A stretch of 64,000 nt of DNA. It comes from Odobenus rosmarus divergens (taxonomy: Eukaryota; Chordata; Mammalia; Carnivora; Odobenidae). Positions 12,570 to 24,190 of the stretch are shown piece by piece. Made by a program: the position numbers and the translations under genes. The notes under the pieces are model-generated. The model was not told the origin of the DNA. It worked only from the letters and a program-made list of their open reading frames with translations, and searched no databases. Where the stretch lies: NCBI RefSeq assembly GCF_000321225.1, contig NW_004451406.1, forward strand, positions 362,036-426,035, given 5' to 3'. Position 1 is the first letter of the stretch. Each line of letters opens with the position of its first letter.

Positions 12570-13558
12570 TATGCTAATTCCAATTTCTTTTAAATATGGA
12601 ATTCCAGAGATGGGAAAAGTGACTCAACTAAGGCTGCTATTGTGCCTTACTTTTCTTGAGGTGATAAATATGGTGATATATTATGAGTTTGGGACATATC
12701 AAAACCAGCCTCTAACTATAGGAACAGATAGGGTTGGGCTGAATAAAATGATTGAATGTTACTAGTAAGTCTTTATTATTGTTGAGCATAGGGCATTTAA
12801 TTCAATAATTGTCAACTGCAATAATGGACTGAATGATTGCAGATATACTTTATTTTCATTTCAGTATAAAACTACTTATGGATTAATGTGTCCTTGTGGG
12901 CTTTGGTCCAATAACAAATCTCTGTCAGACAAACTTTCAGAAGCAGACTTAACAATTTTTTCATACTCAAAGTTTATAACTGGCTGATTTTGACAGGGCA
13001 GGTCACAGAAATGGCCAATTTGGTCATACGAATCTCCTTGGGGGCTTCAGCTCAAAACACTTTATATTGATTCCTAGGTAAATAATACAGTGCCTTGAAG
13101 GGTCTTTTCTCGTATGATTCTTTCAGCTCACTTATTTTGTATTTTTCTCCTGCAAGTTTCCATTAATTTCTTATTGCTTCTCCCCAGCCAATGCATTCTC
13201 CCCCAAATTTAGCAACTACTTTATCTGGTCACCTTCTACCTATATGCTGAATTTACTCTTTTACTCTTAGATAACTGTTTCCTTTCTGTCTAGCATTTTT
13301 GGTGGAGTTCTCTCAGTTGGTTCTCCTCTTAAATAATCTCATCTCCCCAATATATCACTTCCCCAGTAGTCTCACTGGAACTTACTGTGAATTTCATCTT
13401 CTGTCCAGGTTCTCTTCTGCTTCTGTGTTTAAATTTATTGATTATATAGACTTTATTTACCCTTTGTATGTCTATATTTTCTACCCCAGAGATAATATTC
13501 TTGAGAATACTTAATAGAACTTGTGACTTTCTTTGATAAGGTATTTTGATAACATATA
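12570..13558. other. Unassigned interval
   Basis: Mostly unassigned. 13180-13510 is pyrimidine-rich and weakly recalls an L2 segment; too diverged to call. Confidence 0.4.
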
Positions 13559-13566
13559 TTATCTCT

Positions 13567-13767
13567 GGGGCACCTGGATGGCTCAGTTGGTTGAGTCTAA
13601 CTCCTGGTTTCGGCTCTGGTCATGATCTCATGGGTCATGAGATCGAGCCCGTGTGGGACTCCATGCTCAGTGGGGAGTCTGCTTGGGATTCTCTCCATCT
13701 GCCCCTCCCATCACTCACATGCGCACACACACTCCTGCCCTAAAATAAATAAATCTTAAAAAAAAAA
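13567..13767 (+). mobile_element. SINEC, older subfamily
   Basis: Head ggggcacctggatggctcag, then a longer head insert (gtctaactcctggtttcgg) and gcttgggattctctccatct, typical of an older lineage than its neighbours. Partial duplication ttatctct at 13559-13566 and 13770-13777. A 9-bp perfect palindrome lies in the tRNA-derived part (13624-13644). Confidence 0.92.
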
Positions 13768-13992
13768 TGTTATCTCTATTAGTTTGAAAAAAAGCAGCTT
13801 TTTTTTTTGGTAATGGCTTATTTTGTTATTAAATCTATTAATTTATTGTTTGTATAAATAGGTAGATAATAGCAAATGTCAATCTGGTCAAAATTATGGT
13901 TACTTTGGAGACATACTGGCAACACAAAGAGTATGTTAGGTAGAGATGGGATAAAATAAATAGATATTTTATTTTATGGCATGGTCATTGGG

Positions 13993-14140
13993 ATGGTTAA
14001 TTTTATTGGGATGGTTAATTTATGTGTTTACTTGGTTAAATTATATATAGTACCCAGTTCTTTAATCAAACACTAATCTAGTCATTGCTGTGAAAGTATT
14101 TTGTAGATGTAATTATCATGTACAGTCCGTTGGCCTTATA
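13993..14140 (+). mobile_element. MLT2-like (ERVL) LTR fragment
   Basis: The phrases ggttaatttatgtgtttact, ttaatcaaacactaatctag and ttgctgtgaaagtattttgt followed by agatgtaattatcatgtaca match the 5' part of MLT2-type LTRs. The 3' half of the LTR is missing; MaLR-internal-like sequence follows directly. The 5' edge carries an 18-bp tandem duplication. Confidence 0.55.
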
Positions 14141-14365
14141 TTTGTGGCTTTGGAATTGGGTAATGAGTAGAGCCTTGAAGATATTTAATGAATGCTAGAA
14201 GAAACCTATAGTGTCTTGAAGAGAAATATGAATGTTAAAGGTGATTCTGTTCAAGACTCAGAAGGAAGTGAAAAGCATGGTAGAGAAAACTTCTGTTGTC
14301 CTGGAGAACACAAATACTGTCATGAACAGAATGTTGGGGAAATAAAATTAAAGAAAATAAGAAGG
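14141..14365 (+). mobile_element. ERVL-MaLR internal relic, left part
   Basis: gtggctttggaattgggtaa, tagagccttgaagat and gaaatatgaatgttaaaggt follow the internal region of MaLR elements. It has no protein-coding capacity. The element resumes after the SINE at 14366-14564. Confidence 0.55.
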
Positions 14366-14564
14366 GGGCACCTGGGTGGCTCAGATGGTTAAGCGTCTGC
14401 CTTCGGCTCAGGTCACAATCCTGGAGTCCTGGGATCGAGTCCCACATCGGGCTCCCTGCTTCTTGGGGGCCTGCTTCTCCCTCTGGCTTTCTCTCTCTCT
14501 CTCTCTGTCTCTCATGAATAAGTAAATAAAAAAAAAAATCTTTAAAAAAAATAAATAAAAAAAA
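14366..14564 (+). mobile_element. SINEC, complete
   Basis: Head ggcacctgggtggctcagat, B-box region gggatcgagtcccacat, long mixed A/T tail. Perfect 15-bp duplication aagaaaataagaagg at 14351-14365 and 14565-14579. Inserted into MaLR internal sequence. Confidence 0.97.
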
Positions 14565-14579
14565 AAGAAAATAAGAAGG

Positions 14580-15429
14580 AATTGTGTATCATGCTATTGG
14601 ACAATGGAGGGAAGGTCATTCTTATTATAAGGTGGCAAAAATCCTGGCTGAATTGTGTCCTGTTGTGTGTAAAGTAGAACTTGCCAGCGTTGAACTTAGA
14701 TACTTAGCTGAGGAGATTTCAAGCAAAAAATGGGAAGTGCATCTTGGTTTCTCCTTGATCCTTATAGTAAAAGGTGAGAGGAGAGAAGTAAATGGAGGAA
14801 GGAACTGTTAAGCATAAAGGAACCAGCACTTGATGATTTGGGAAATTCTCAGCCTTTCCAGATAGTGTACTCTGGAATCAGAGCCAAGGATGTGACTGGA
14901 TAATTGTATGCTAAAGAGATCAGTCCCATGTTTTGTAGATTCAATTAACCATCTCTGGACAAGCAAGGATAGGGATGGGGTTATCCAGGAAGGATGTGGA
15001 TATTTCTCTTGTGTAACGGCATCTACCCCCTTGAAATCCACAGAAGACTAACTTGGTTTTTAAGAGTGTTACATCAGCAGACACACTTGTACTTTGACCG
15101 AAGGGGGCACAGAGAGGGCAAAATGAAGGAAAGCTGTCAGAGTTCCGGGATTCCATACACAGGAAATGGGCTGATAGAATTACTCAGCTACAAACATGCA
15201 CTATTCAAGAAAAGAAAATGATTTCTGTTTCACAGTGCAGATGCAGACTTAGAGGGCAGAGTCAGGAGTCAACGCAGTCCAGAGGTTGGGCCTACAGGAC
15301 TACTGCAGGCCCATAGGGCACAGCAGGCCACAGAGAATTATACTCAGGTCTTGAAACCTGTTGGAAATTGTCCTGCTTCACTGTAAACTTGCTTTAGACT
15401 AGGGACCCGTTTATTCCTTTCCAGAGCCT
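14580..15429 (+). mobile_element. ERVL-MaLR internal relic, right part
   Basis: Continues the MaLR internal region after the SINE (gtggcaaaaatcctggctga; cttagctgaggagatttcaa; gggaaattctcagcctttcc). Several 70-77 codon ORFs occur on both strands here, none with a retroviral domain, as expected for MaLR elements, which lack pol and env. Confidence 0.5.
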
Positions 15430-15565
15430 TCAGAGGGAGCATGGCCTTGCCAGCATCTTTTCAAACTTCTGGCCTCCAGAACCACGAGAGAATTTATTTC
15501 TGTTGTTTTGAGCCACCCCATTTGTGGTAATTTGTTATTCTATCCCTGTGAGACCAGTAGAGCTT
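15430..15565 (+). mobile_element. ERVL-MaLR LTR, 3' part
   Basis: gccttgccagcatcttttca, ggcctccagaaccacgagag and gagccaccccatttgtggta are the last third of an MLT1-type LTR. Placed after internal sequence, it is probably the 3' LTR of the element starting near 14.1 kb. Confidence 0.75.
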
Positions 15566-15944
15566 GTGGAACAGTTAACAACTAGATACTTCCTTAATTA
15601 TATTATGCGTAACTTATGCCTCCTCTAATCTAAATGAATACTGCTTGTATAAGTCAAGGTGAATGTGGACTTCAAACACTGACTTGCTCAGTATACCAGG
15701 TTCTAAACGAAGTGAGTCATGACTAAAAGTTGTAATCGCTCTTTTCATCTCACTTTTCCCCCTTCTTCCTCCTCTCTTTTCTTCTCCTTCTAATGTATCA
15801 GTAAGTTACCAAAAAATTTTCTTAAAAGTAGTTGAAATGTATTTAAAGTCTCTTTAATGTATGAAATGAAAAAAATAGAGAATTCTAGTTCTGGACCTAG
15901 GAGAACTTGATTTCAGTTGACTAGATCTTACAATTCCATATTTT

Positions 15945-16035
15945 ATATACATACATGAAGTATATATGTAAAAATATATAAATTATATATATGTGTGTGT
16001 GTATATATATACACACATATACATACACACATATG
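15945..16035. repeat. Impure (TA)n/(TG)n microsatellite
   Basis: Interleaved ta, tg and ac dinucleotide runs, including atatatatgtgtgtgtgtat followed by atatatacacacatatacat. Likely length-polymorphic. Confidence 0.9.
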
Positions 16036-16603
16036 GGGAATATATAATATGAACATATAGAATATAAAAGTTCTAATCTCATTTGGATTTTTAACAGCCT
16101 ACTGGTAAAAATAATTATAGTTGTTTGAAAAAAATTCACAGGATTTACCTAGGAGATCCTAATAGTTTTAATGATGTGTTTACATGACATTTGAAAATGT
16201 ATTGTAATTTCAGTCAACCAGAATAATTGTCTTAATCTATAAGTTACAAACATATTCACTATTTAAATGGAAAAAAAATCATCAATTAATTACTTACCAT
16301 GCACTTTTTATCCTTATGAAAAATTCATAGGATAAAAGCTCCACTGCAGGTAATTAGAGCACATTATGTATAATCACTTGCCACATTCCATGTTTTAAAT
16401 CAGTCATTTTTTGTGTTCATATGTTTGAAGTAATTTCAGAAGTAAATAATCACAGAGCCCAACAAATGAGATAAAATGTAAAACAAATATAGCAAAGTAT
16501 ATTAAGAAAGCAATGCAATGAAGCAGAATCTCTTCTGTGAGCAACCAGGCAGCTTTATGGTAGTTGGAGGTATTGGGAAAACAGCATTTTAATAATCACA
16601 TAT

Positions 16604-16790
16604 AGTTGAGGATCCTGGAAAATAATAATTTTTTATGCAAATACAACAGGAAAAAGTGAAGGTATAATCAAAGTGCAGTGCAATTAATAAGGGACAAGTA
16701 TCTAGTGAAACAAAAGATCAAACTAGTTTTTAAAAAAGGCAATGAATGTAAGCTGTTTTAAAAAAATATTATTTTCCAGGATCCTCAACT
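16604..16790. repeat. Perfect 24-bp inverted repeat with 139-bp loop
   Basis: The left arm (16604-16627, containing gttgaggatcctggaaaata) is the exact reverse complement of the right arm (16767-16790, containing tattttccaggatcctcaac). After a one-base slip an inner T6 stretch extends the match a little. The arms meet neither SINE nor LINE sequence. It could be the ends of a small MITE-like element (187 bp) or a local inverted copy from replication template switching. No clear flanking duplication is seen. Confidence 0.9.
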
Positions 16791-16845
16791 CTAAGATACT
16801 GTAACATTTCTTCAGACATGAGTATTGCATTACGCTGAATAGATT

Positions 16846-16925
16846 GTAAGCTACAGGACTGTCAGTTTCTCCAATTCACCTAGTATATTCTACACATAAT
16901 CAGAATTCAGTAAACATATATTTTT
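16846..16925 (+). mobile_element. Possible L2 3' tail
   Basis: agattgtaagctacaggact, aattcacctagtatattct and ttcagtaaacatata recall the L2 3' UTR. Short and diverged. Confidence 0.4.
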
Positions 16926-17846
16926 AATGTAGATTCCAGGAGAACATCAATCACAAGTCAATCAGAGAGCACAGAGACAGTCTTTTTAAAAACATAATTG
17001 AAGTGTAGAGTATAGTAGCAGTAAGAACTTCCTCAGTGCAAGTGCTAAATCACCATTTACAAGAATAATAACCACTGGGAGTTCAAATATCAGGCTTTAC
17101 ACCTTAAGCAGGTTTGGGCTGTAAAGAAACACTTTCCTATAGATGGTACAATGAGGATACTCATTGAGAAGGGTATGTGTGGGAAAAGTTGCCTTTCTGC
17201 AAAGGTCTCAATGAGCAAATATGTTTCTTCTTTTGTTCAGACTATTACGAACATAGAAAAGAGTAATAGAAATAGAATAGAATAATGGAATCCTCTAAGA
17301 ATGTGTCATCAACGAACTATTTCAGGTTATTAAGTGGCTTAAAGGGTTATTGAAAACCTAATAAACCTAAAGGAACTTTTCAGAATTCTCAAAGCCGCAC
17401 CTCAAAAGTGGCCACTAGGGAGTTGTTCCCTCTTTTAAAATTAGGAAGTCATCTTCTGCAATGGAAAGCTTTGATAAACTCTGTTTCCACACTGCTATTG
17501 TTGCAATAACTAGGATGCCACCACGTTCAGGAAATTGCCGCATCCAACCTCTACTTGTACTGCTCCAAGTTCCAAAACCTTGCCATGTCAGCTCTGATCA
17601 CATGAATGATCACATAAACGTGATGGAGTCCCTCGAGGCTGGTGACCTGAGGCTCTTCAGTAGTCAAAATGGTCAAGATCAAGTATTACTTCTTTCATTA
17701 AATTTCTCCAGTTTTCAGAAGAATTAGTCCCACTCAGTATCCTCATTGAATTCTGTATATTATACCATATTAGCATGCATTACAATCCCCTGCAATTATT
17801 TGTTTGTGCATCTGTTTCCATTGCTGATTTCTGATTTCCTTTAGAA

Positions 17847-18189
17847 CAGTAGTTCTAAACTTTTTGCTCTAAAGTTGCCTTTCCAGTCTTAAAATTATCA
17901 AGTCCTTCAAAGAGGTTTTGTTTGTGTAGTAATACCTATCGGTATTTATCACGTTAGAAATTAAAACTAGAAAAGAATTTAAGGCATGGGAATTCACAAG
18001 CGTTTATTACATTAGTCATCAAAGCAATAATGCCATTAAATGTTATGCAGCCTCTGTAGATACTCATGGGAGAATGAGAGTAAAAAAGGAATAAATATCT
18101 TAATAGTATGAAAATAATTTTGACCACACTGACCCATGAAAATGTCCCCAGAACTCCTGTGGGTCCCAAAATTATTCTGAAAACCACTG
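17847..18189 (+). mobile_element. hAT-like DNA transposon relic (Charlie-type)
   Basis: Begins cagtagttctaaactttttg and ends gaaaaccactg, an imperfect inverted pair of the hAT type (cagtggttctcaaac style). Inner blocks (gaaattaaaactagaaaaga; gagaatgagagtaaaaaagg; tttgaccacactgacccatg) fit a non-autonomous Charlie-family element I recall but cannot name. No clear 8-bp duplication remains. The 92-codon minus ORF over it is not a transposase. Confidence 0.7.
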
Positions 18190-18739
18190 TTTCAGGGAAG
18201 TGTAGTAGTTTGGAGGAATTTGAACTCTCCATGCACTGTCATAGGTTCAGACCATGAAATGTTAGGTGAGTGAGAAACATAGTCATTAGCATTTGGGGAA
18301 CCAAGTTGGGGGTTATTGTGGAAGCTCTGAATTTAAGACTTTATTTTCAGGAGAAAATAAACTGTTTACATGATTATATTTCTATCCAGATAAAAGGTAG
18401 AACTGTATGAAGTTATTACTTTCAGATCTGAAAACATTGAACACTAGAAATTGGTCCTAACTAAATAGGATACACTTTAATTAAATGAAAAGGTGAAAAT
18501 ATAATCATATATATACTTTTACTAGTACATTTCAATTTTACCCAAATTTGATACATCATGGATGACATGTTGCATTCAAATCTGTTTCTATCATGATGAA
18601 AATCTATGTATCATGTTTATTTCTAAGTAGAGGTTTGTCTTATTTCCATACTAATATTACAAATAAATTTATATTTGTTTTGGAGTTTTCAAAGCTAACA
18701 AATTCCTCTAGTCAAATATGGGAGAAGTTTTGACAACAT
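18190..18739. other. Unassigned AT-rich interval
   Basis: Nothing recognised. Confidence 0.5.
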
Positions 18740-18890
18740 TCAGTCTTGGATCTCATGGACAGTGAGTTCTAATCCCAGTTTTGCCAGTGACTAATTCTGT
18801 GGCATTGAACATGTCATTTTACTTTTCTGTCTCAGTTCTGTCATCTGTGAAGTAGAGATAATATTGTTCAGTTGAGCACATTGTGCTAGC
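18740..18890 (+). mobile_element. MIR SINE relic
   Basis: gtgagttctaatcccagttt, gccagtgactaattctgtgg, aacatgtcattttacttttc and cagttctgtcatctgtgaag then tagagataatattgtt follow MIR from its tRNA part into the core. Confidence 0.8.
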
Positions 18891-20429
18891 TTGTATCCTC
18901 TGGATGACTTCACAAAAGAAATTCCACATATGAATTTGAATATATGCCAAGAAAATTGAAGTTATCTACTTCAAAAGCATGCAAGAAAGAGCCAATGGAA
19001 ATAATTTTGAAAATTCACTATATGCATTTTAAAATTGGAATAGATATCATCCTAGGAAATCCATTACCACATTTGTAAAAATTTAAGAGATAATTGTTTT
19101 TTCTCTTATTATAGAAGAAAGTCAGACATCAAAGTGCAACTTGTCTCTTTTGGAAAGGTTATAATTTCATCACAGTCATTTAACTATCTATTAATCACAG
19201 TTGGTGCTGGCTGATTTACTGGAAAAACTGTTCAATGACAGAAAATGAAGAAGAATAAATCTTTTTGCTCTTTGTACTAAGTAACTGGCTCTTTCAGCCT
19301 CATGAAACTTCTGTCTTGCTAATTTAAAAAATAAATTTCCTGAGGTACAATGTCAATTTTTCTTAAAAGTAGTAGCCAAGTCAGAGAAAAAGGAATGTTG
19401 AAAATTATATACACATCTTTACATATGTAACAGTGAATTACTTCTAGTTTACTTTTGGCCATCCCTGGTATTTTACATTGTTGGTAATATTGTTTGCTGC
19501 TATTTCAAGAATCATGCATAGTATCTTCCAGGTACCTTTAATTAAAGTGTAACATTAGTGATTATGATCACAAGATCTGGAATCAAAGAAATTTGGGTTT
19601 GAATTCATTTTTTCCATTTATAAGCTATAGAACTTTTTAAATTTATTATTTCAAAAGTTACTTATTGCAATGAATATATAATTGTACTGAACATTAAACT
19701 ATATGTTTGGTTATAAATAGATAAACATTTGCTTTAGAAAATTTTTAAAAATCCATTATGTGAAAAATACCTTTTGAATAGCATGACCTCTGACTTACAA
19801 ACGTTGAGTTGTTTTATCTTGCAGATATATAAATTCAGTATAACTCTATTTTAAAGAAGTTTGGAGGAAAACAGGAAAATATTAATAGTGGCCATATTTA
19901 CTCCTGGAGCATAGAACTGGTATGTTAAAGATTATTGTTTTAGACCATCCTGCATTTTCTAAATTTTCTGTGATTAGTATATCTAACCTCTACAGTGTTT
20001 TCTGTTTATCCTATTGGGAAGTTTTGTTCCATTCTTGGGTTTGGTTTCTGTATCATTAAAACAAAAATAATAATAATACCTTTTTAGACTCATATAATGA
20101 TAAAATGTAAACACAGAATTGATGAAAAAATATTATACCACTTTTCAGATCCATTGAGACCACTGTATCTCCAAGCCTCCTTTACAACTTATTTCATATT
20201 TCAGATTTAATTTAATTTAATTCTTTAATTCTTAACTATGAGAACAGAATCTAGAACTTTAAGACATCTGGATATTTTAGTAATACTGGACTGGGGCTGA
20301 TTAGATTACTTGGGTGGAATACAGTGTTGAGCATAAAGGCTATGGGTTCAGTCCCCACTGTTGACAAATCCCATTGTTTCAGATAAGAAGTCATTATTCT
20401 TGTCTTTATTACTGTTTGTAATGAAATTT
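18891..20429. other. Unassigned AT-rich interval
   Basis: No gene or repeat that I can name over about 1.5 kb. Confidence 0.5.
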
Positions 20430-20708
20430 TCTTATCAGGCTGCTTTTAATTATTTCTTTATTATTAGGTTTTCAGCAATTTGATTGTATTGTGTCTTGGT
20501 ATGGTTTGTGTTTTCTCTTTGGGTTTCATTGAGCTTCTTGAATATTTCATTATGTAGTGATTTTATGGTACATCTCCCAGGAATATGGATATAAAACTCA
20601 GGATCCTCTCCTTCAGATATACATTGGCTTCTTTCCTTTTTCCTTCCCCTAATTCCTCCACCCATGTTGTTGCAAATGTCAAGATTTCATTTTTTTTTTT
20701 TTTTTTTT
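20430..20708 (-). mobile_element. Probable L1 fragment with poly-T
   Basis: tgtgtcttggtatggtttgt, cattgagcttcttgaatatt and especially ttgttgcaaatgtcaagatt followed by tcat and a 19-T run (20690-20708) recall antisense L1. Two L1 parts may be joined here. Confidence 0.45.
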
Positions 20709-20783
20709 GGCGTGGAGGGAGTAATTAGGTACCATAAGAGAGTACTACACTGATGTAAATCAAAAAGGTGATACAAATGACTA

Positions 20784-20856
20784 CTTGAAAGAACACTCTG
20801 GCATAGTTACTACTTTTGCTTGAAAGAACAATCACTCAGACATAGTTACTACTTTT
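20784..20856. repeat. Local tandem duplication, about 36 bp x2
   Basis: cttgaaagaacactc...catagttactactttt at 20784-20817 is repeated at 20819-20856 with a small indel in the middle. Confidence 0.9.
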
Positions 20857-21522
20857 CACCCCCAAAATCAGTTTCACAGTATGGCTGAATTTATGCTTAG
20901 TAAAAATGGATTTTAAATGGTGAACCACTGGCTTCTTTAAAGGCATTGAAAGACTTACAATGAACCAGTGGGATTTATTCTATGTAATACATTCATTTCT
21001 AAAAATTTACCGTTAAGAGGGCAAAGATGAACTGTTATTCTGATGAAAGAAATTCATATCTTAATATATTCAAGTTAAGTGAGATTATTAAAGCAAAATT
21101 GTAACTTGAACACATAATTTAAGACTCTTGTTTCTATTTGATGGTCTTGATCCCTAGAGTTTTATGAAGATCAAATTTAGCTGAGTTTGACTTTCCAGAT
21201 CTTGTTTAAAGAGGGGCAAGTCCTTTAACATTTTGCTCCAATGTACCACCTTTGGCATGACTTAGGATCATTAGTGCAAAATGCTTCTCTCTGCTGTGCA
21301 CCCAGAATTGATTTAGTGCTTTTCTTTTTACTTCTCCCCAGCAGAAATTCTTTCCTCATGATCTGGCCAAAAAAATCCCAAACATATTCTAGTACAGTGT
21401 TTTTATCATTTCTACATTAAAAAAAAAACACATCCATATTCTTTTCACATATGTTCTAAAAGCCAGATTAACAAATTGAAGAAGTAAAACCACACATAAT
21501 TCATGCTAGGAAAGCTAATATG

Positions 21523-21562
21523 GTGTGCACGTGTGCGCACATGCACACACACACACACACAC
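21523..21562. repeat. Alternating purine-pyrimidine CA/CG/TG repeat
   Basis: Forty consecutive bases alternate purine and pyrimidine: gtgtgcacgtgtgcgcacat then (gc)(ac)n. The inclusion of gcgc makes it a strong Z-DNA candidate. Confidence 0.95.
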
Positions 21563-22099
21563 TTCAATTTACTTGTAAATACAGAAAGATCTACAACTTA
21601 AAAAGCTGACCTATTGGAGAGAGTTGTGGGTGTAAAACTTTGTTGGGACAGAGATAAATACACTCGCAGAAAGAGCAAATCCTACTTATTGAAAACAAGT
21701 GTTAAGTCCTGAAAACAAAAAAGAACTTTGGGTGGGATGGCAGTGTTAGAAATTCATCACTTATGGGACAAAAAGGGGGGGATTTTGGAGGTGTTCCTCA
21801 GATGGTTGATGGTGAATGTAAAGGAGGGAAGCAAGAGAAAAATAAGTCTTCTAGAGCAAAATAAGGGGGAGAAGGAGAAGAAAAAGAAGCACAGAAGTAA
21901 AAGACACAATGATCCCCCCCCCTCCAAATAAAGCTGCCATTATGGGAACTACACTTCTCTGTAATATCAGAAGAAGGCGAACTTGAACTAAACAATTTAA
22001 TTGGTAACCCAACCTCTCCTTGGTATTGTTGCTGATTCTGTAAAATAGGAGACCTTACGCAATGGACAGAAAACTGCTTGCAAAACACATAAACCACAA

Positions 22100-24080
22100 C
22101 AAGAAGAAAACATATAATGAGAATGACAAGATTTTAGCTAATGACTTACTTTTCAAAAATGAAAAAACAACTGAAAAACCTGGGGAACACACCAATCTGA
22201 ATTAAACATCCTTAAGCAGTCATGTGGATGAGTATATTAAAAGAAACTCTTCAAGAAAGACATTCAAAAACTTAGATCAGAAATGGATAATAAAGTAAAA
22301 TAGGAAATAAGAGTTGGCAAACTCATGAAAGACATTGGAAAAAAGTACAAAATCATTTCACGAATGAAGAATAAATTACAGAATACACACACAAATAGTG
22401 TTGATTCAACAGAAACCATAGGAGAAGTCATTTGGTAAAGGTAGGAACAGAAACGAGAAGAAATAAAAAGTAAAGAAGCAAATACCATTAAAAGAGAGGG
22501 AGTAGTAAATATAGAAGATAAGCATAGAATGTCCAAATATATACATGCATTAGTCCCAACAAAGAAAAAGACAAAATAATGAAATAAAAACTAATATTGA
22601 GAAGTATACTCCAAGAGGCCATTTCAGAATAAAAGACTTACTACATTTTCATTTTGAAAAGGCCTGTCATATAAGTTAGAAAATCGACATACAGTGGCCA
22701 CGTTGGAGATTTATCCTGATAAAATTAGTAGACTTTAAAGATAAAGGAAAAAAATACTCCATATTTCCAGGGGAAAAAAATGTTACTAAGGAATAAAACA
22801 GAAAACAATAATAAATATTTTCTACTCCATGCTGTCACCAACTCCTTCAGCCTCAATTTCTTTTATAAGCTCTTTAAATATAAGAGCACAAGAAGATTGA
22901 AAGCAGTACATACCTGAAAACAGTAAAACCAAAGAAAGTAGTGATAGCTATATTAATATCAAAATAAATTGAAGGTAAAAAGTATAAGGAAAGATAAACA
23001 TGTATTTCATAATAATAAAATGGCAAGTTTATAAAAAAGACATAACAGGAGTAAATTTGTATAGCCCCTAAATATCATATAAATTAATTTGGTATAGTTT
23101 GTGAAATTGACAAACCCCTTGAAAAATACACCAAAAGCTGAAAAAAGGAATTAAAAGTACTGAGTGTCCTATATCTATAAATTAAGTTAATCTGTAAGAA
23201 AATTCTTACAGAGAATACTCCAGTTCTAAATAGCTTTGTTGTTCAAATTTTCCATATATTTAAGAAAAAAATACAAATCATATAAAAATAATCTAGGGAA
23301 TAGAAAAAAATTGAACACTTCCAAACTGGTTTTATGAGTGCAGCACAATTTTAATATCAAACCCTGAAAAGAGTATTATAAGAAAAAAAACAAAAAGCAA
23401 GACTGTATCTCTCACAAATATAGATTCAAAAGTAAATTGAATTCATCAGTATATAAAAACAATTATATGTTATGACAAAGTGAGGTTTATTTTAGTAAAG
23501 CCTGTTTCATTTAACATTAGAAAGTCAATAAATACATTTTATTCACAACCTCAAGATAACAAGAAGAAAAACATATCTTTTCAATAGAAAAGGAACAGTT
23601 TTTTGACAAAATTCAACACATAATCCTTTTTAAAAACCGCATAAACTAAAAAAAAAACTTTTAAACTGTAAACTGGGAACAGTACAAAATTTATTTTTCA
23701 GTTGATAAAGTGCATTTGGAAAAAACCTACAACCAATAATATAATGATGAAATGTTAAGGTTGTCCCACTGAATTAAGGAAAAAGTCAACATTTTCTACT
23801 ATTCAGTATTTTATTGGAAATCCTAGCCAGTGGATTAAGACAAGTTAAAAAGGACAGCTGTTATAAAGATTACAGAAAAAATGAAACTACGATTATAAAC
23901 AGAAATTTCAGAACATTCAACAGATAAAATATTAAAAATCATCAGGGAATATAGTGTAGTTGATGGATAAGTAGTTGATATAAAAATAAAGGATGTTTCA
24001 TATATGAGCAAAAACCAAATTTAAAAACATCTCATTTATTCACAAAATGCCTACAATATCTAGATAGAACTGTAGGCAAA
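22100..24080 (+). mobile_element. Ancient L1M element, ORF1 to ORF2 region
   Basis: Collinear with old L1M: coiled-coil ORF1-like sequence near 22220-22450, the inter-ORF stretch near 22900-23060, then ORF2-derived phrases gaacacttccaaactggttt (23310), tttgacaaaattcaacacat (23603) and ggaaatcctagccagtggat (23816). Many stops and frameshifts; no coding capacity. 3' end missing. Plus orientation shared with the L1M copies at 26-30 kb. Confidence 0.75.
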
Positions 24081-24190
24081 ATCTTTATTTTGGACACCTT
24101 TATTGCAGTATTATTGACATAAAATAAATTTCACATTTGAAAGTATGCAAATTGGTTAGTTTTGACATACCTATATCCTATGAAACTTTT
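24081..24190. mobile_element. Possible L1 3'-UTR-like fragment
   Basis: ctttattgcagtattattga followed by cataaaataaatttcaca resembles antisense L1M end sequence. Short. Confidence 0.35.

Larger units (their letters stand above)
15566..17846. other. AT-rich interval with inverted repeat, TA/TG repeat
   Basis: Contains the TA/TG repeat (15945-16035), the 24-bp inverted repeat (16604-16790) and a weak L2 tail (16846-16925), listed separately. The 88-codon + ORF at 17461-17727 has two CpGs and no motif I recognise; otherwise unassigned. Confidence 0.5.
20709..22099. other. Unassigned interval with tandem duplication and CA repeat
   Basis: Contains the duplication at 20784-20856 and the CA/CG repeat at 21523-21562. 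The 99-codon minus ORF at 21798-22097 lies opposite a purine-rich stretch and shows no domain. Confidence 0.5.

Noticed and set aside
17461..17727. 88-codon + ORF considered as an exon or retrocopy
   Set aside because: No recognised protein similarity, no clear splice sites, no A tail.
21798..22097. 99-codon minus ORF
   Set aside because: Complement of a purine-rich tract; serine/proline/phenylalanine-rich peptide is what such tracts produce.
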